Source: Phoronis australis
Taxonomy: Eukaryota; Phoronida; Phoronidae
Assembly: GCA_002633005.1 (NCBI GenBank)
Contig: NMRA01000292.1
Span: 333,328-397,327, forward strand
DNA length: 64,000 nt
Reading direction: 5' to 3'
Shown: in pieces, positions 14,301 to 28,629 of the stretch
How the letters are laid out: each line of letters starts with the position of its first letter
Position numbering within the stretch: position 1 is the first letter of the stretch
Notes under the pieces: model-generated
The model's input: only the letters and a program-made list of their open reading frames with translations
Told to the model about the DNA's origin: nothing
Databases searched by the model: none
Made by a program: the position numbers and the translations under genes

Positions 14301-17300
14301 TAAATAGATATTAACAATTAAGAAGAACGATATAAACAACATCAGAAATAAGTACATGTCAATGAAAGAAGATACAATGCAACACGGAGACTATTAATAC
14401 AAGGGAGACCACACGGTTAAAAACCATATGACTAAGATGTTAGGCAGGTGATCATGGTTATTTCAATTAGAACATGCATAACAATGTAGAATATTACACT
14501 GAGAGCTGTAAGAGCTTAATATGTATTTTTTTAAATACAAGGAGAACCCATGTAAGAGATACACTCAACTACAAGAAGTCGTCAGAGCACAAATGTCGTT
14601 TTTGGGTCTTCGGTCTTACCTTAGACAGAAATGAAGTCGGTTTTTGGCACAGGTGAGTATGCAAGCTACACTTACGCCACATATGCTACGAATTCACAAC
14701 ACTAAACCAGGCTGCGTGTCAAATAACGGTTTCAAGAATAACTTTACTCTTGAAACTTTACATGGGGATGAATTTATAACCTTTTAGACACAACTGTTAT
14801 CTCGACTGTTTACGTGACAACATCTTGATATGGCTGGAAAAGATCATTATACCATTTCACATGTGCAAGAAAGTCGTACTGTGTTATCTCTCCGGTAGTT
14901 TTCCGGTTCTCAAATTGAAAGCAGGCGATCAACTTGACATAGTTTAGGGACTTTAGATTGTAAAAGATTGTGACAAATATCAACTTACTTTGTTTCTCAT
15001 TAGTTACAATGACGATAGTCATTTAGTCCAATCTTGATACTACTCCGTAGCAGGCTAACTCTCGGTCTTAGCTTAGACCGATTTCGGTCTTAATTTTGGT
15101 TTTAAGCAATTTCATAAAACGCTGCTAAGACATTTTGGTTTTTTAAAAGTTATCTCCATTTTGGTCTAAGTTAAGACAGAAACGGACCAAAGAGGACTCG
15201 GTAAAGCAAGCACAGATGATGCCAGAAACCGGCGCAGGAACAAAACTGGCAGTCTCATCGTAGTTTTTTTCTTCAAAAAATATGAAAACTGACCAGCGGC
15301 CACAATAAAACTTTTCGGAGTAAAAACTGCAGGTGACAGCGGTAACCCTTTTCACTTTAAATTACAAGTTTTAAGTACATTCATGAGCTTAAAAGCTGTG
15401 ATAAGCATGGCGGGATTTTCAACACTGACAGCCTTTTGCCCCTAAATCCTTCGGAAAACCCAAACAAATCTGCAATGCCTATTGAACCGGTCTATTGTAC
15501 GTGAAGATGGATATTTAAACCAACCAAGTGGAAGCCACGTATAATAGTCTCAACTGGCCCCAGTAGAGACAATGGCCATCTCATAGGCCCTCCATATGCC
15601 GGAAGCTTTTCGGAGCATTATGCCCCACACTGATTAAACTATCAAGGTCATGTTGCTATAAGTACCTTTTGGGCAAAGAGGGACGCTTCAGGAGGCCGTT
15701 AATGTCTAACTCTTCCCACCTCGGACAAATACTCCCGCAATCAAACTTTATTTTATGCAGTCCTTCGTTCAGTTGCTCAAATGAGCAACTAGCTTTTTCA
15801 TACTGCTTGCACCAAGGAATATGACGTCATTTAATCAGTGTGAGGCATAATTTGCCGAAAAGCTTCCAGTGTATGAACGGTGTGGGAGATGATCACCGTC
15901 TCTACTGTGGCAAGTTGAGACGATGGTACTGTCTACCTAACTTAATTCACGAAAACAACAACGGATTTAAAACTTGACATGTTTCGGTGTCATTTATTAA
16001 ACACCGAAACATGTCAAGTTTTAAATCCGTTGTTGTTTTCGTGAACATATGCTGTTACTTGCTATCATGGATACCTAACTTAATGCTTTTGATGTTGCGA
16101 CATGCCACCTTCCAGGGGCTCTGGGGGTAAAATGCGACCATTCCTGTAGGTATGTGGGCAAAAAGGTGTAACTGCAGCATTACTACTAACTTCAATGACA
16201 GCACGTTCTCTTAAACATGTGAAAGGCAAACAAAAGTAAACAAAATCTCCGTTTACCATAAGTTTTCGTTTCATCGTAACATATTGCTCCGGCAGTGCTT
16301 TTCCCGTTGTACGTTCCGTGAGAGGCACATTGACTAGTAGACGTGTATGGGCAATCCCAAAGAGACGATTCAGTACCCGTGCACTGAACATTCGATATTC
16401 CAAAACTTGCTCCCCATGTATCAAAATGAAATGTTCCACGCGTGAATGCTTTTCCTGCAGTGAAGCCCATGCCTTTGCATATCACCTGAACAATAAGAAT
16501 ATGTTAAGATGCTTTTTACAATCTGAGCTGCAGAGAGATGACGTAATTTCCATGTTAACGAGCTTGGTGTTTCTAACGTAAAAAATAATTCCAGACCGCC
16601 TGGTACACGTTGTACCAGGCGCACGCAGGCCCCGCATGTGGACCCATTGCACAGATCACCTTGAACCATTCTTGTACTTTATTAATATATAGTAAACGTA
16701 GGGAGTAGTGGCATTCTTAATAATTATTAAAGGCCATGGCAAAGGCGATAAATGAGAAAGGACCGATCAGCTTCATATCTTAGATCATACTAAACAGATA
16801 CCAAAACCAATGTCTCCCGTGACCACTTCTGGATATGGATTTAGAAAAAGTTCCAAGTGTGGTGATAAACAAAGGCTAGCGTGTTTATTTACAAGTTCAT
16901 TTGATCAGATCTCGAATTTGACGATTGTCATATGGCATTTAACTTTGTGTTTGGTAGAACAGTATTTTGATCGTGAGTCAATTTGGCTCCATGTAATTTA
17001 ACGAGGAGAAATGGTCACAATTGCTACCAACATGGCGGAATCTCTCGCACATTACCCCCGGCTGTTGACGTCACACTTCTAGATTCTACAGAGGATGCCT
17101 TTTAAAGTATCACTTACTTTAGCATCATTATCATCCCATCCTTGGTCACATATCTGTTTTCTCCACTTGAGAGATTGCCCCGATAACCAGTAGTTGACGC
17201 GTCCAAAGTTGTATCCACCGCCCAAGTAAACCGCTAGTAACAAGAAAGATAGTATTGCATTATTTGGGCGTACGTATGACTTAACAAAAAATACGAACAT

Positions 17301-20300
17301 CCAGACAAAAGTTTGTCAGTGCATCGAAAAGAGGGCCAAAAAGCGTAGGTGTTTCCGGTCTGAACCTCGACTGATTTTGGGACCTGTGATCACTGACTAA
17401 AACACAAAGCGCGTGCTCGGATCGATTTCAGTCAAGGTTTTCTATTATTTTTAAACAAGCTGCACAAAAGCACGTAACATAAGGAAGAGCAAGCAAGACT
17501 TGAAACTTCATGATTTTCCAAGTGATGCGTAACTACTTGTTAATGATGCGCTAATTATATGTAGTGCTCAAAAACTCCACAGAGCTTGATTCGGCCTCAC
17601 AAATAGCAATGCACAGTTTAAAAGTGATCGCCATCTTGGCGGCCCAAAATACTGCAGTACGGTGCAACTCACAAGATCTACACTTTATCAGCTTAGATCC
17701 GATTCTCGTCTTTTAATTAGCAAGCGTCATTACGAGGGTAACAAAACCTTTTTATTGGGAATTAAATCTTGTCTAAAGAACAATTATGATCCCCATTGGG
17801 CAACATATTTGATTGCGACGCCTGTTCGTACACAAGTACAAGTGTCGCCAACCCTACGGAACCCGAGATTTTTCGAGTTGAGTGAGAAAAACGCATCATT
17901 TTGCTCACCTTGGGTAGATCTTTTTTGAACAAGTGAACGACGCAAAAATACCTCATCACTGATTCGATTTTTCAAAAAACAGACAACAACCAACTATGCT
18001 ATTTTGGCTTAATCTAAGTTCATCTTGGAACACGCAAGTTCGCACAGAACTAGCTTTGCGCACTAGGTGATACTTTTTAGTAACAACGAAATGTTAATCA
18101 CCGAAATCACTATTCATCCAAATAAATGCCGGTTTTATAGGGGCGAGTTATCTAGATTAAAAGTTTGTTGTACAGGCAAGGTAGTTCAAAGAATTATAAC
18201 TGCGGACTAGTGAGTATAGAAAGTTTCAATCAAAGTATTAAAATTAGGCAGAGTTTTTTTTATTGCAGTTTCTTGTACATGCATGAAGCGATCATCTACT
18301 TACAGTTTTGGTTTTTAAAACACGTCACGTTCATATCTGATTGGTGTCTTCCACTGCAGTGATACCAACCGGTGCCCCATCCATGATGAGGACAGTCAAA
18401 CAGGCTACTCTCGGACCCAGAACACCTAGCGTTGTGAAGCCACACGGGTTGAGAATCATCACCTTGAAAAGAGAAATAATCGTCAGAACGGATATAGTAG
18501 CATGCACTATTTGATAACTTCTCTATGTGTAACATTTCTGAAATTGCCACCAGAAAGTTTGTGACCTAATCAGAAAAATTTACACTACTAGGGGGCGCTC
18601 TTGATGCCTGCCTTCGGAATGATTAATGGAATAGAACACAAAAATGGTGATTGAGCTTCTCAATTTATCAATCATATTTGTTGAATCGGAGTTGGCAAGG
18701 TTATGACATTCATCAGTTTAACTTTAAAGATTAGCAATAACTTTCAGTTCTTTTGGTTAATCTTTTTCCCTCAAGCGCTGCCCAATTCTAACATTACCGA
18801 ACAAAAATGCATAAATCTGTAGCGAAACAGCTCGCGAAAACCCATGGGAATTTTCAATGTTTTTATTTATGCTCACGCCGGCAAATACATGTTCATTGAT
18901 TTCGACCCGGATGTGATGAGATCGCGAGATGCATGGACTGACCTTTGGCCAAACAACTACTTCATTGTGACATTGTGTTTAACACAACAGTTGGTAACTG
19001 ATATTTGCGAAGTCATGTCAGCACGCCATCAAAACACTTATTGCTTACATCTCATAAATTCGCTAATGAACTGAATCATTTGGTTTTGATGGTTGAGCCT
19101 AAAGATATACGTAAAGTAAAATAGAAAACATGAAATAAAATGAAGTGACTGATAACCTTTAAAAGGTTTGATTTTAAAGCCTAACTTCAGCGGAGTTTTG
19201 CTATTTTAGATGTATTGGGCTAACGAGGTAGTCCCAGCAAAGCCTTAGCAACATAAGAAAACGCGAATAGACCACTTGCGGTTTATTCGCGGTTGTCGTA
19301 AACAGTTATGACGTCACGCGTTGGGGGACAGAACCTGTCATATTTGTCATTGTGTTGTATGTAGCCTCATTCGTCTGGTGTTGGATATTTTATTATTTTT
19401 AGTGTTAAGAGAACGTTTTGCGTCGGCGACTGTGCCACCAACAGCTTCGTCAGTGGTAATTAGATCGCGGAATCTGTCGTCAAAATACAGCTAAATACCA
19501 TTTTGTGTAGCCTGTGTGCAAAGCTTTGCGTATATATGTTAGAAACTGACCAAGTAAAATCTGACAAAAAAATTTGTGTCATTAAAAACTACACTCTTCC
19601 TTGAGTAAACTGAATTGTTTATTAGTGTTGGAAAATTGGCGTTCTACAGTTATTCTGCTGCTAAAATTGTGTTAGAATCTTTTGTGTGGGCTTTTGGGGC
19701 CATGAAATATTGCGTCACAAATTGACCAATTTCTTTTTTTCTCCCGGCAATTCCGTCTTCAAGCAAATGATCTTCGCTTCCCGGCAAAGAGGTTGCGTCA
19801 CAACACATTATCGGTAATGGTTTAGTTTCTTTACTAATTTTTGATATTTTAATACCAGCAAACCGAATTTCAGAACAAATTTTGCTATTGCGAAGCTATC
19901 ATCATCTCCCGAGAGATGTCACAAAACTTATGGAAACGGCGAGTGCACGTGTCACGAGCGTAGTGTTGAAAACAACGATTCGTTTTTTACAATAAGAGGA
20001 GATTTGTGCAACAAACTGTCCTTAATTAGATAGTTTTTAACTTGAATGGCTGCAACGGGAAAGGTGCAATGTCGCCGACTCCTAGATATGCATGCACCCA
20101 CCCCTCGGCAGCCGGTCGTTAGCTCTACATGTTAATAGAAGTTTCACGACGAGGTGACGAGCAGAACTACCCAGGCTGTACGAAATTTCGGGGTGCGAGG
20201 AAGCTAGCACCCAGTAGTTCCTAGCTGTGTTTTGGCTACAGTAGTCATACGGCAGCTAGCTGGCTGGCTGAACCCTGTCGTCGCGGTCGGTCGCTGCCTA

Positions 20301-23300
20301 CTGTGTATCTTGTGTCACTATTGCTAAGTTCCGTAACTACAATGTTTCACGGTCACTTTGTAGAGCAAAGTGAGTTAATACCACTCAATTGACGCAATTA
20401 ATATCACAAATTCCCATTACTAACGAAATGTTACGCTACGAGTACGTTACGCGTGAGATTTATAAGTCGCAGCTAGTCGACATCCCCAGTAGTGGGACAC
20501 AAGATGAACTATCAATTCTCCCTACTCTATCCCCTGTTTCCGGACATTTTATCTGCTCTCGCGTTTACACGCGTGATCTTCACACAACTCACAAGTGGTC
20601 TATTCAATCACGCAAATGTTGGCCCGTCAAAAGATAGGTGAACTGAGCTGCCTTTTAGTGCCATATTGCGTCACCGCAAGATCTCGGACAAAAGAACAAA
20701 AGACCGAAATCAGTTCATTGAATAGGACAACTTTGCATGCGTGCGGGTGCTATTCGCAGCTGCTTAAAGGTGATTCTAGCAGTGACCCCCGTAGGCAATA
20801 ACAGTTAAATTGGTATGATTATGTCAATAAATTTCTCCTACTACCATCAGCACAAGGCTGCAAACATCAGGTGGTTATCCCAGTATGCACTACATTGAAA
20901 CTGAACTCCACACGAACTTTCAAACTCTTCCGATCGAAGGTAGTGCACATTGTTCCAAGTCGACTTCCTCTGGATGCACGTCACAATGCGAAGGCAGTGA
21001 GAAAAAAGTGAAAAGGTGTCCGATGAACTCCGACCTACAGCTTCTCCGGTGAACGCTTTCTCAAGGATCACCGGAAAGACTAAACAACATGTTGCATCTA
21101 ATTTCAGCGTCGGGTAAACAAGGTTTGTGATTCATCAATTGAAATTGTATAGGCGGATTGAAAGGAGACATGAGGCTCGCCCCCTACATACATGATAAAA
21201 AACGTCTTTGCCGTGCCATTTTCATGGTTCACGGGCATTTGTCTTTCAAAAGCTGTGGCTGGGTCCCCTAGTGGATCCTAAATCCGGCAATTAACTGGCA
21301 AGTATTTAAGCTAGCAAGCCCTACCTATCTTCATTTTTGGAGTAGCTAAGTAATAGCCGTATCCGCTGTAGAACCCCAGCTGTTTGCAGATGACGATCGC
21401 TCTATTCCACTCGTACGATCCACTATGGTGGCATACTGTACCCCAAACACCGTTAATGGCGACTTCAACAAGACCGTAGTTTGGACCTGGACTCAAACGA
21501 ATTTGTGGGCCTTGCAAAAAACATGAATACACATTAATTTGTCATAGTTTGAAAATGCACTATTTTCTGTTATCAAAATAGAAACATTAAAGGCGAAGGC
21601 AATCATTTTTCATGCCATTTTTAGCAAAAGTAAGGTTCATTGATTATCCCAGACCTATTTTTCACTTAATTACAGCTTTTCGAAATTTAATTAATTACTC
21701 GTTCTCTACTCCGGAAGTGAAGTTTTGGGAGGCAAGAATTTCACGCCAATTTGGTTCTGCTTTGAGTTTACTGTGAAGATCTGTACTACCTTTGCTTTCG
21801 AGCTGTTTTTCTACGACAAGCTAGGTTGTTAGAGATGTCAAGGCGTTGGATTTAGGGATTGTTTAGTTTGTAGTAACCTGAAAATAGCTGGAGTCGGCAA
21901 CCCATACCACCGTGACAGTGACAGTAGTGAGACATTGTTCATAGCAGTGATGACGAGGAATTTTTTCACGGACAGTCAGTGGGTGGGTATATGTTTGAGC
22001 CCGAGTATAATGAGGCAGAGTACGCACAGGCACAACTTGCCCGAGTGTCCCGCGACACACTCCCACTGGATGGTGACCTGAGCACCCAAACTGCTTACAT
22101 CCTGCCGTTGTGACTCCCTCGCCACATACCTGTCCACAATAAACGTATCAAAGGTTGGCTCGCCGATCTGTTCATTGGACGACGAACTGTCCTCGTCACT
22201 GTGTGTCGAACTGGGCCTGCATTCACTTCCACTACTCAACATCGCTGCAGGGCTGCTTACACGCTCTGGGCAAGAGACAACAGCACAGGGCGAATCACTG
22301 CTAGTTCTGGAATTGCACGCTCTGGAGGTACGTTCGGAGGCACGGGTGACAGTAGATGAAGTGCCTCCAGTCACTGTAGTGGCCACAGCTCGCGAGGCTT
22401 CTCGCTTCAAAAACGCACTTCTCGGGGGGTGGCGACGGGACACTGCCGGGAATCGAACAGCGACGCAATGGCACCCTTCTTCAGGCGTTGTTTCGAAGGG
22501 ACCTTTATCAATTAAGCGTACATATCTCTCTCGTAATCTGAGGGCAGATAATGCTTGCCACACAGTCGGTAACCCTCCACTGCTTTGAACTTTGCGTGGA
22601 CGGGTAACGCTGCGTTCTTCACACGAACGAGCCAAATACGACGAAGTGTGTCATCGCTCGGAAAGCGATGTAAAGGTACTTTCAAAGCGCGCGTGAGTAC
22701 ATCCTGGTACACAGCAACAGTGTGGCATGTTGACTGACTCGTAAACAAAAGTAAACGACGAACGAACTTGTCACAACCTAGGTAGAACGATGACTGACTC
22801 GACAGCTCTCACAGTCATACTATATGAAAAGAAATTGGCGCGAAATTCTTGCCTCCCCAAACGTCACATAGAGGACGAGTAATTAATTAAATTACGAAAA
22901 GCTGTAATTAAGTGAAAAATACGTCTGAGATCATCAACGCACCTTTTTTTGCTAAAAATGGCATGAAAAAGGTTGCCTTCGCCTTTAAGAATACATTCGG
23001 TAAGTTGAGAATCCTCATAATTATTTGTTTATTCTCAAGAGGCTTTCGACGACAAGTTGTGTTGTTTTGAAGCCATCAAATGCAAGAAATTTGTTTAATT
23101 TCTCCACCCCTTATGGTTTGATATTATATATGTGGTATGGATTGATGATCTCACGAACGAAAAGACACAGATGTCGTTTTTAAAGGTTTGTGACACAATT
23201 GGCCCTCCTATCATCCAAAGCTTTCCGCGTGTTCTAGCAAGTTTTGAGCAAAAGCTGCGAGTCTTTAAAAATACCGTTATCATTGTAGCATATGACACCA

Positions 23301-26300
23301 GCGAATCTGTCTGAGCTTGACTTTTGGCCATAATCCGATATCGAAGCTCCTGAGCAACTGCCCAAGTTTGCTTCAGTGCCAACGCAGTTTGGTGTCTTCA
23401 TGAAAATGTTGCGGTGGTAAGCCTCAGCTCCTGGAGTTGCTTCCCCTGTAGAGTAACCTAACTGCTTGCAAACCTGAAAAAAATCCCAAAACACCACAAT
23501 CCTAACATCAAAATATGAAAGCTCACACACCGCAAAACGTTCAGCAACTGGTTCAATACTCCTTTTTTTCTTTATGTTTCATTAAACTGTACGTAAAAAA
23601 ATTCTAAAAATTCTAAACAGATGCAATGGAGCTTCACAAACTCCTGCGCACTCTATCGCGTGTTTCATCCGATTAGTTTCTCGTCTACCGAGAAGGGTTC
23701 TTTGTTCTAATGTTGACGACCAGTCGTACTTTGCGACTGACGGGCGATTCGTTGGCAAGGAATGGCCACACCGAAGCCGTAGGACATAGAACACAAATTT
23801 TGCACTTGTGCAACACAGGCGATTAAATCTCGCAAGTGTGAGTAAGCTTGAGCAACGGGTGTCTGACACTAGTTAACTTTTGGTGCCCATTTGAAAGAGG
23901 GTGTTAAATTTTCGAAGCCGTTTTTGGAAAATTGGTGTGCTTTAATTAAAATAGAAATAACTTTAAAATTAGCTACAAAAATTCGGCCATGTTGTCACGA
24001 GCTTTGGTTTTAATGCATGGCTCCATCTCACTACGACTTGCGTAATTTTGTGTTTTTGCGAGGGTTTTGGGTCTGTGCAACGCAGTTCTTATTTAATACA
24101 CCGGTTGACATTGTCCTTGAATGACCAATAAGAACCATGTTTTTGAGCTGTATACCAAACTCTAACTTTACTAGAAGGTGGATGCGAGACTAGGTTTGCT
24201 AATACACTATGCTAAAGGAGTCTACTAAATTTGGCTGGCACCATAAATCATCCACAACAAACAGGGTATTAAGTCGCCCACATTTTAAGGAAACTCTCAA
24301 ACCTATCACTGCCATTTACGTTCATCAAATGTGTTGCCATTACCTTTCCATCCACGAAGTCTATATTTGATTTTTCAATTATACTTACCACCAGAGCATC
24401 ATTATCTGTCCAGCCTGTGTAGCTGATGGTGCCCCAAACATCTGTGACCTCTGACACTTCCACGCGACCCCAGTGAGGACCGGAATTCGGACTGTTTACT
24501 GTCAAACGGATGCTCACTGAAATCATAACGCGTTTGAATGACATCTTCAGTTTGAGCCGTTTTGCGAGAGTAGATTGCTTTTAAAAAATTACCAATTTTA
24601 TATCAAAAATACAACAACTCCACCAGTGGATCAACTGCCACATTAGACCACCCACGAACACTTCTTGAGGTTATGTTAATTAGCTAACCTCGAGATACGA
24701 ACATTTATTGGTCGATACACACTATCTAAAAATCGGAACAACCAGTCACAGCACTAGGCATCCTCTATTGTGCTTAGTGTGAAGTCGTCAGACATTGTCA
24801 TATAGTTAGGAATGGTGGGAAGATGCGCTGTGGTGGTTGTGACAACTTAGTATTTGACCACAAGGTGACTCTTTCCACATTCGCGCGGGACATCGAAGAA
24901 GCACGCATATGAGACACGTTTGTACAAGAAACTTGCACGTTGGTGGACATGGTTCACTGGTGATGCGTACATTCATACGCCACGCTCATGTCTTTGGAGC
25001 TAAGGGCCTTTCAATTGAAGTCGCCTTAATTCTTCTATTTTCTCGTTTTTGAGATATTGAATTCACGATTGTGATATGCAGGAAAATTTAATGATGCTGA
25101 CAGTGTAGTTTCTTGTCAAAACAAGGTGAAACGTGTTTTTTCAAAAGCACTTTAATGTCACTCAACTTTTAATCTAGTTCGATTAATAAAAGCCAAATTG
25201 GAACGTGTTAGTATGAGAACGGTTCTATATTCAAAGACTTGCTATAATTTCATGGAAGATAGTGTTCGTTAATTTATCAGGTATATGTAATACCTCCGTC
25301 ACACCGGAGGTGAGGTGCCATTGCGGTGCTTGTACGGCATAAACCGCAGTGACACCGCCATGATCGCCGAGGTTCTGCAGTGGTTTCGTCATTAATCGCC
25401 GTAGCACCGCGAAAACTGTCAAAACCACGGATCTTCGCGGTGACACGGTGGAAATTGTGAACATGTTCAAAACCTCCGCAGTGCCACGGCGAGTTGGGCC
25501 AATCTGCAGTGGGATGGCCACGACACCTTCATGACCATCGTGCCACCATACAGTAGCACTTCCATCACCGCTGTACTTCCGCAGTACAACTGCAGAGCAA
25601 TCGCCTAAAACGTAGGCTGGCGACCCTACGGCGATCCCGTGGCGCGAAGAAAACCACATGTGTGACGGGTAGGGGAAAACTATAAAACACTACTGGCGGT
25701 GTCACTACGGTGATGGCGGCTTTGACCAAAAACCATAGTGGCACCGCGCCTTTGGTGTGACGGGGACTTAAGTTCTCACCTTGACCCCAACAACCTATGA
25801 ACTTCAAACCACGAGACCTTATCCAAGTCGGTCTACTCATTCAAAGCGGTCGATGTGNCGCTGTACTTCCGCAGTACAACTGCAGAGCAATCGCCTAAAA
25901 CTACGGCGATCCCGTGGCGCGAAGAAAACCACATGTGTGACGGGTAGGGGAAAACTATAAAACACTACTGGCGGTGTCACTACGGTGATGGCGGCTTTGA
26001 CCAAAAACCATAGTGGCACCGCGCCTTTGGTGTGACGGGGACTTAAGTTCTCACCTTGACCCCAACAACCTATGAACTTCAAACCACGAGACCTTATCCA
26101 AGTCGGTCTACTCATTCAAAGCGGTCGATGTGAGTGATATCGGTATTTTTGTCAGTCGATAGAGAAAATACTATAACTTCCCCGATCTTTGTATAATGCT
26201 ATTTCATACACCAAACAATGTGGAAAAATGTACGACAGCGTGCCTTATTTCTTTTCCATGTTTTATCAACATTTAGACGGCTAGAAAAGTCTGATGACAA

Positions 26301-28562
26301 TTTCAGTATCATTCAATAATTCAATCAACCATCGTATCTATTCGGAGTGTGCCTTGGCTTTCTACTCATGTCACAAGGAACACGACGAATGACATATTCA
26401 ATTTCATGTCAATAAAATGAGAAATTAGTAGAGAAGATTGATATCTGTTACGAAGTGAAAACATAAAATATGAACAAAATCTTTAGCTTCCATTTTGTGA
26501 GCAACTCCTGTCATTTCTCGATGTGACCTTTTGAATGACTTCAACGTCACCAAATTTGCTCTTCTTGAAAACACCCCTGTCGCGTCAAAATATTTTAACT
26601 TTCAAGTATGTCAAAATTTTCTTGCAGCAAATGAAGATGAAGTTAAGGTCATCAAATTTTACGAAGTTTGAAGATCTCCAACGAGCACCTTTAGTTGATG
26701 CAACTTATGGACCGTACATCTCAAGCAACTTTTTGAGATGTTGAGCCACAATAATTTTTCGCTGTGACCTTGAAAATGATCTCAAGGTCGTCAGTTTCGA
26801 CAAGCACACATGGAGAACCCCACCTACACATTGGTGCACTTTGTGAACAAAATCCAAAGCTTCCTCCTTAAGATATGGCTACAATAAAATTTCCGCCAAT
26901 CACGATTTTGTGTCAAGATCATCAAATTTTTTAGCGCCTGAAAATGTCCCACCTACAAATTGGTGTAAAATATTTACCAAATCTAATGTTTCCTGTGTGA
27001 GATATTGTGCCCTTTGAATTTTCCGTGACCTTAAAAATGACATTAAGGTCACCAAATTCGACTGACGCCTGAACATTACGACGTTTTCTTGTTGCTCCCA
27101 ACTTGTTCGAGTCAGTCCAACAACAAGTTGGAAAGAACACCCGTGTAGCCAATATCTTACACGACTGATTAACTCCATACTAGCATTTATGGCTGGAGGA
27201 CCAGCTCTCTTTTGTTCGATAATTGCTCTAATCTCCAGTAAGATCATATCTAGCCTGACTGGGCTGTGCTATTAAAAATAAAAGTTAAGTTATAACACAT
27301 TTGAACATAAACCAATAGCATTCCTGAAATCCTCGTCAAATGGTGATCATTTTTAGTTTTTGAATCGCCCATATCGCCCAACTGCAACCGAAGTTACGAT
27401 AATCTATTCTTTCCGAATGTACCAATTCGCTCTGGGTTTGACGGTGTTCACACGCAGTCTGTAATAAGACTGGTAGATAATTGGCCTGCCTGTTGTCATG
27501 CTAGACAAAAGACTGTACTTGGCAGTTAACAAAGAAGCTAGATGTTATCACACGCTCACAATCTTCTACGTCATGTAAAGTCACTAAACGGAAAAACGCC
27601 GTCATGGATACCCACATGCGAAAAAAATCTATTCCTCCTTTCTTGAGATATCGTTTCATTAACCCCAACTCTTTGACTCTACGATAATGCCCATATTAAC
27701 ATATGGTGCAGAAATATGAGGAACATCAGGGTGTGAATCTATTGAAAAAGTTCAAAATGCTTTCTGTAAATATGTTCTGAGATTGAGTATTAAAACGCCA
27801 AATGCTATGGCTCGTGGTGAATGTGGGAGACAATTGTTAATTACAAAATTTATGTGTTTAAACCAATTATCTATTGGACAAAATTACTGGATATGGAAGA
27901 ACATAGATACCTACTGAAGTGTTATAGTATGCTTAGGGAACAAAGTGAAGATGGTAATTGTAAAGGGGACACCGTGTCAAAGAAATTTTGTATAGGTACG
28001 GCTATGGAGAAGTGTGGTTATTTGGCCCAGGCAATAGTGTTGAGTTTGTTATGGTATTCAAACAGAGATTACTGGATTGTGGCGTACAGGAATGGCAACT
28101 GGAAATAGGTAGCTCAAATAAATATGAATTTTATAGTCTTATTAAATGCGATCTCGTCAGCGAGCAATATGTGAATTCTTTAAGCGCTTATTCAAGAAAA
28201 ATATTTGCGCAGTTTCGGTGTTCAGGTCACTCACTTAACATAGAGAAAAGGAGACATTTGGGTATTCCTAAAGGTGAAAGAATATGCGGCATATGCTGTC
28301 TGGGTAAAATTGAAGATGAGCCTCATTTCATGTGTCGATGCCCTGTTCTTGGAGACCTTAGAAGAAATCTTCTTCCAGAGTTTTTCAATGTTAACTATTC
28401 TCTTGTTAGGTTATTCCAACAGAAAAATCATGACAGCATCCAGCGTATATTCAGAAGGCTATGGTTTTAAGAGAAGAACTGCTCTCCGTGGAAATATTCT
28501 GAATATACGTTTGAATTTATGTATTTATATATGAGTAGGCAAAGCCTACGATGTACAATAAA

Positions 28563-28629
<67 letters not shown>

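Noticed and set aside
21976-22635. A 219-residue minus ORF rich in Ser, Arg and Thr.
   Set aside because: It lies inside the THAP transposon in a different frame from the THAP relic. It has no recognisable domain, and its composition fits a shadow frame of the decayed element.
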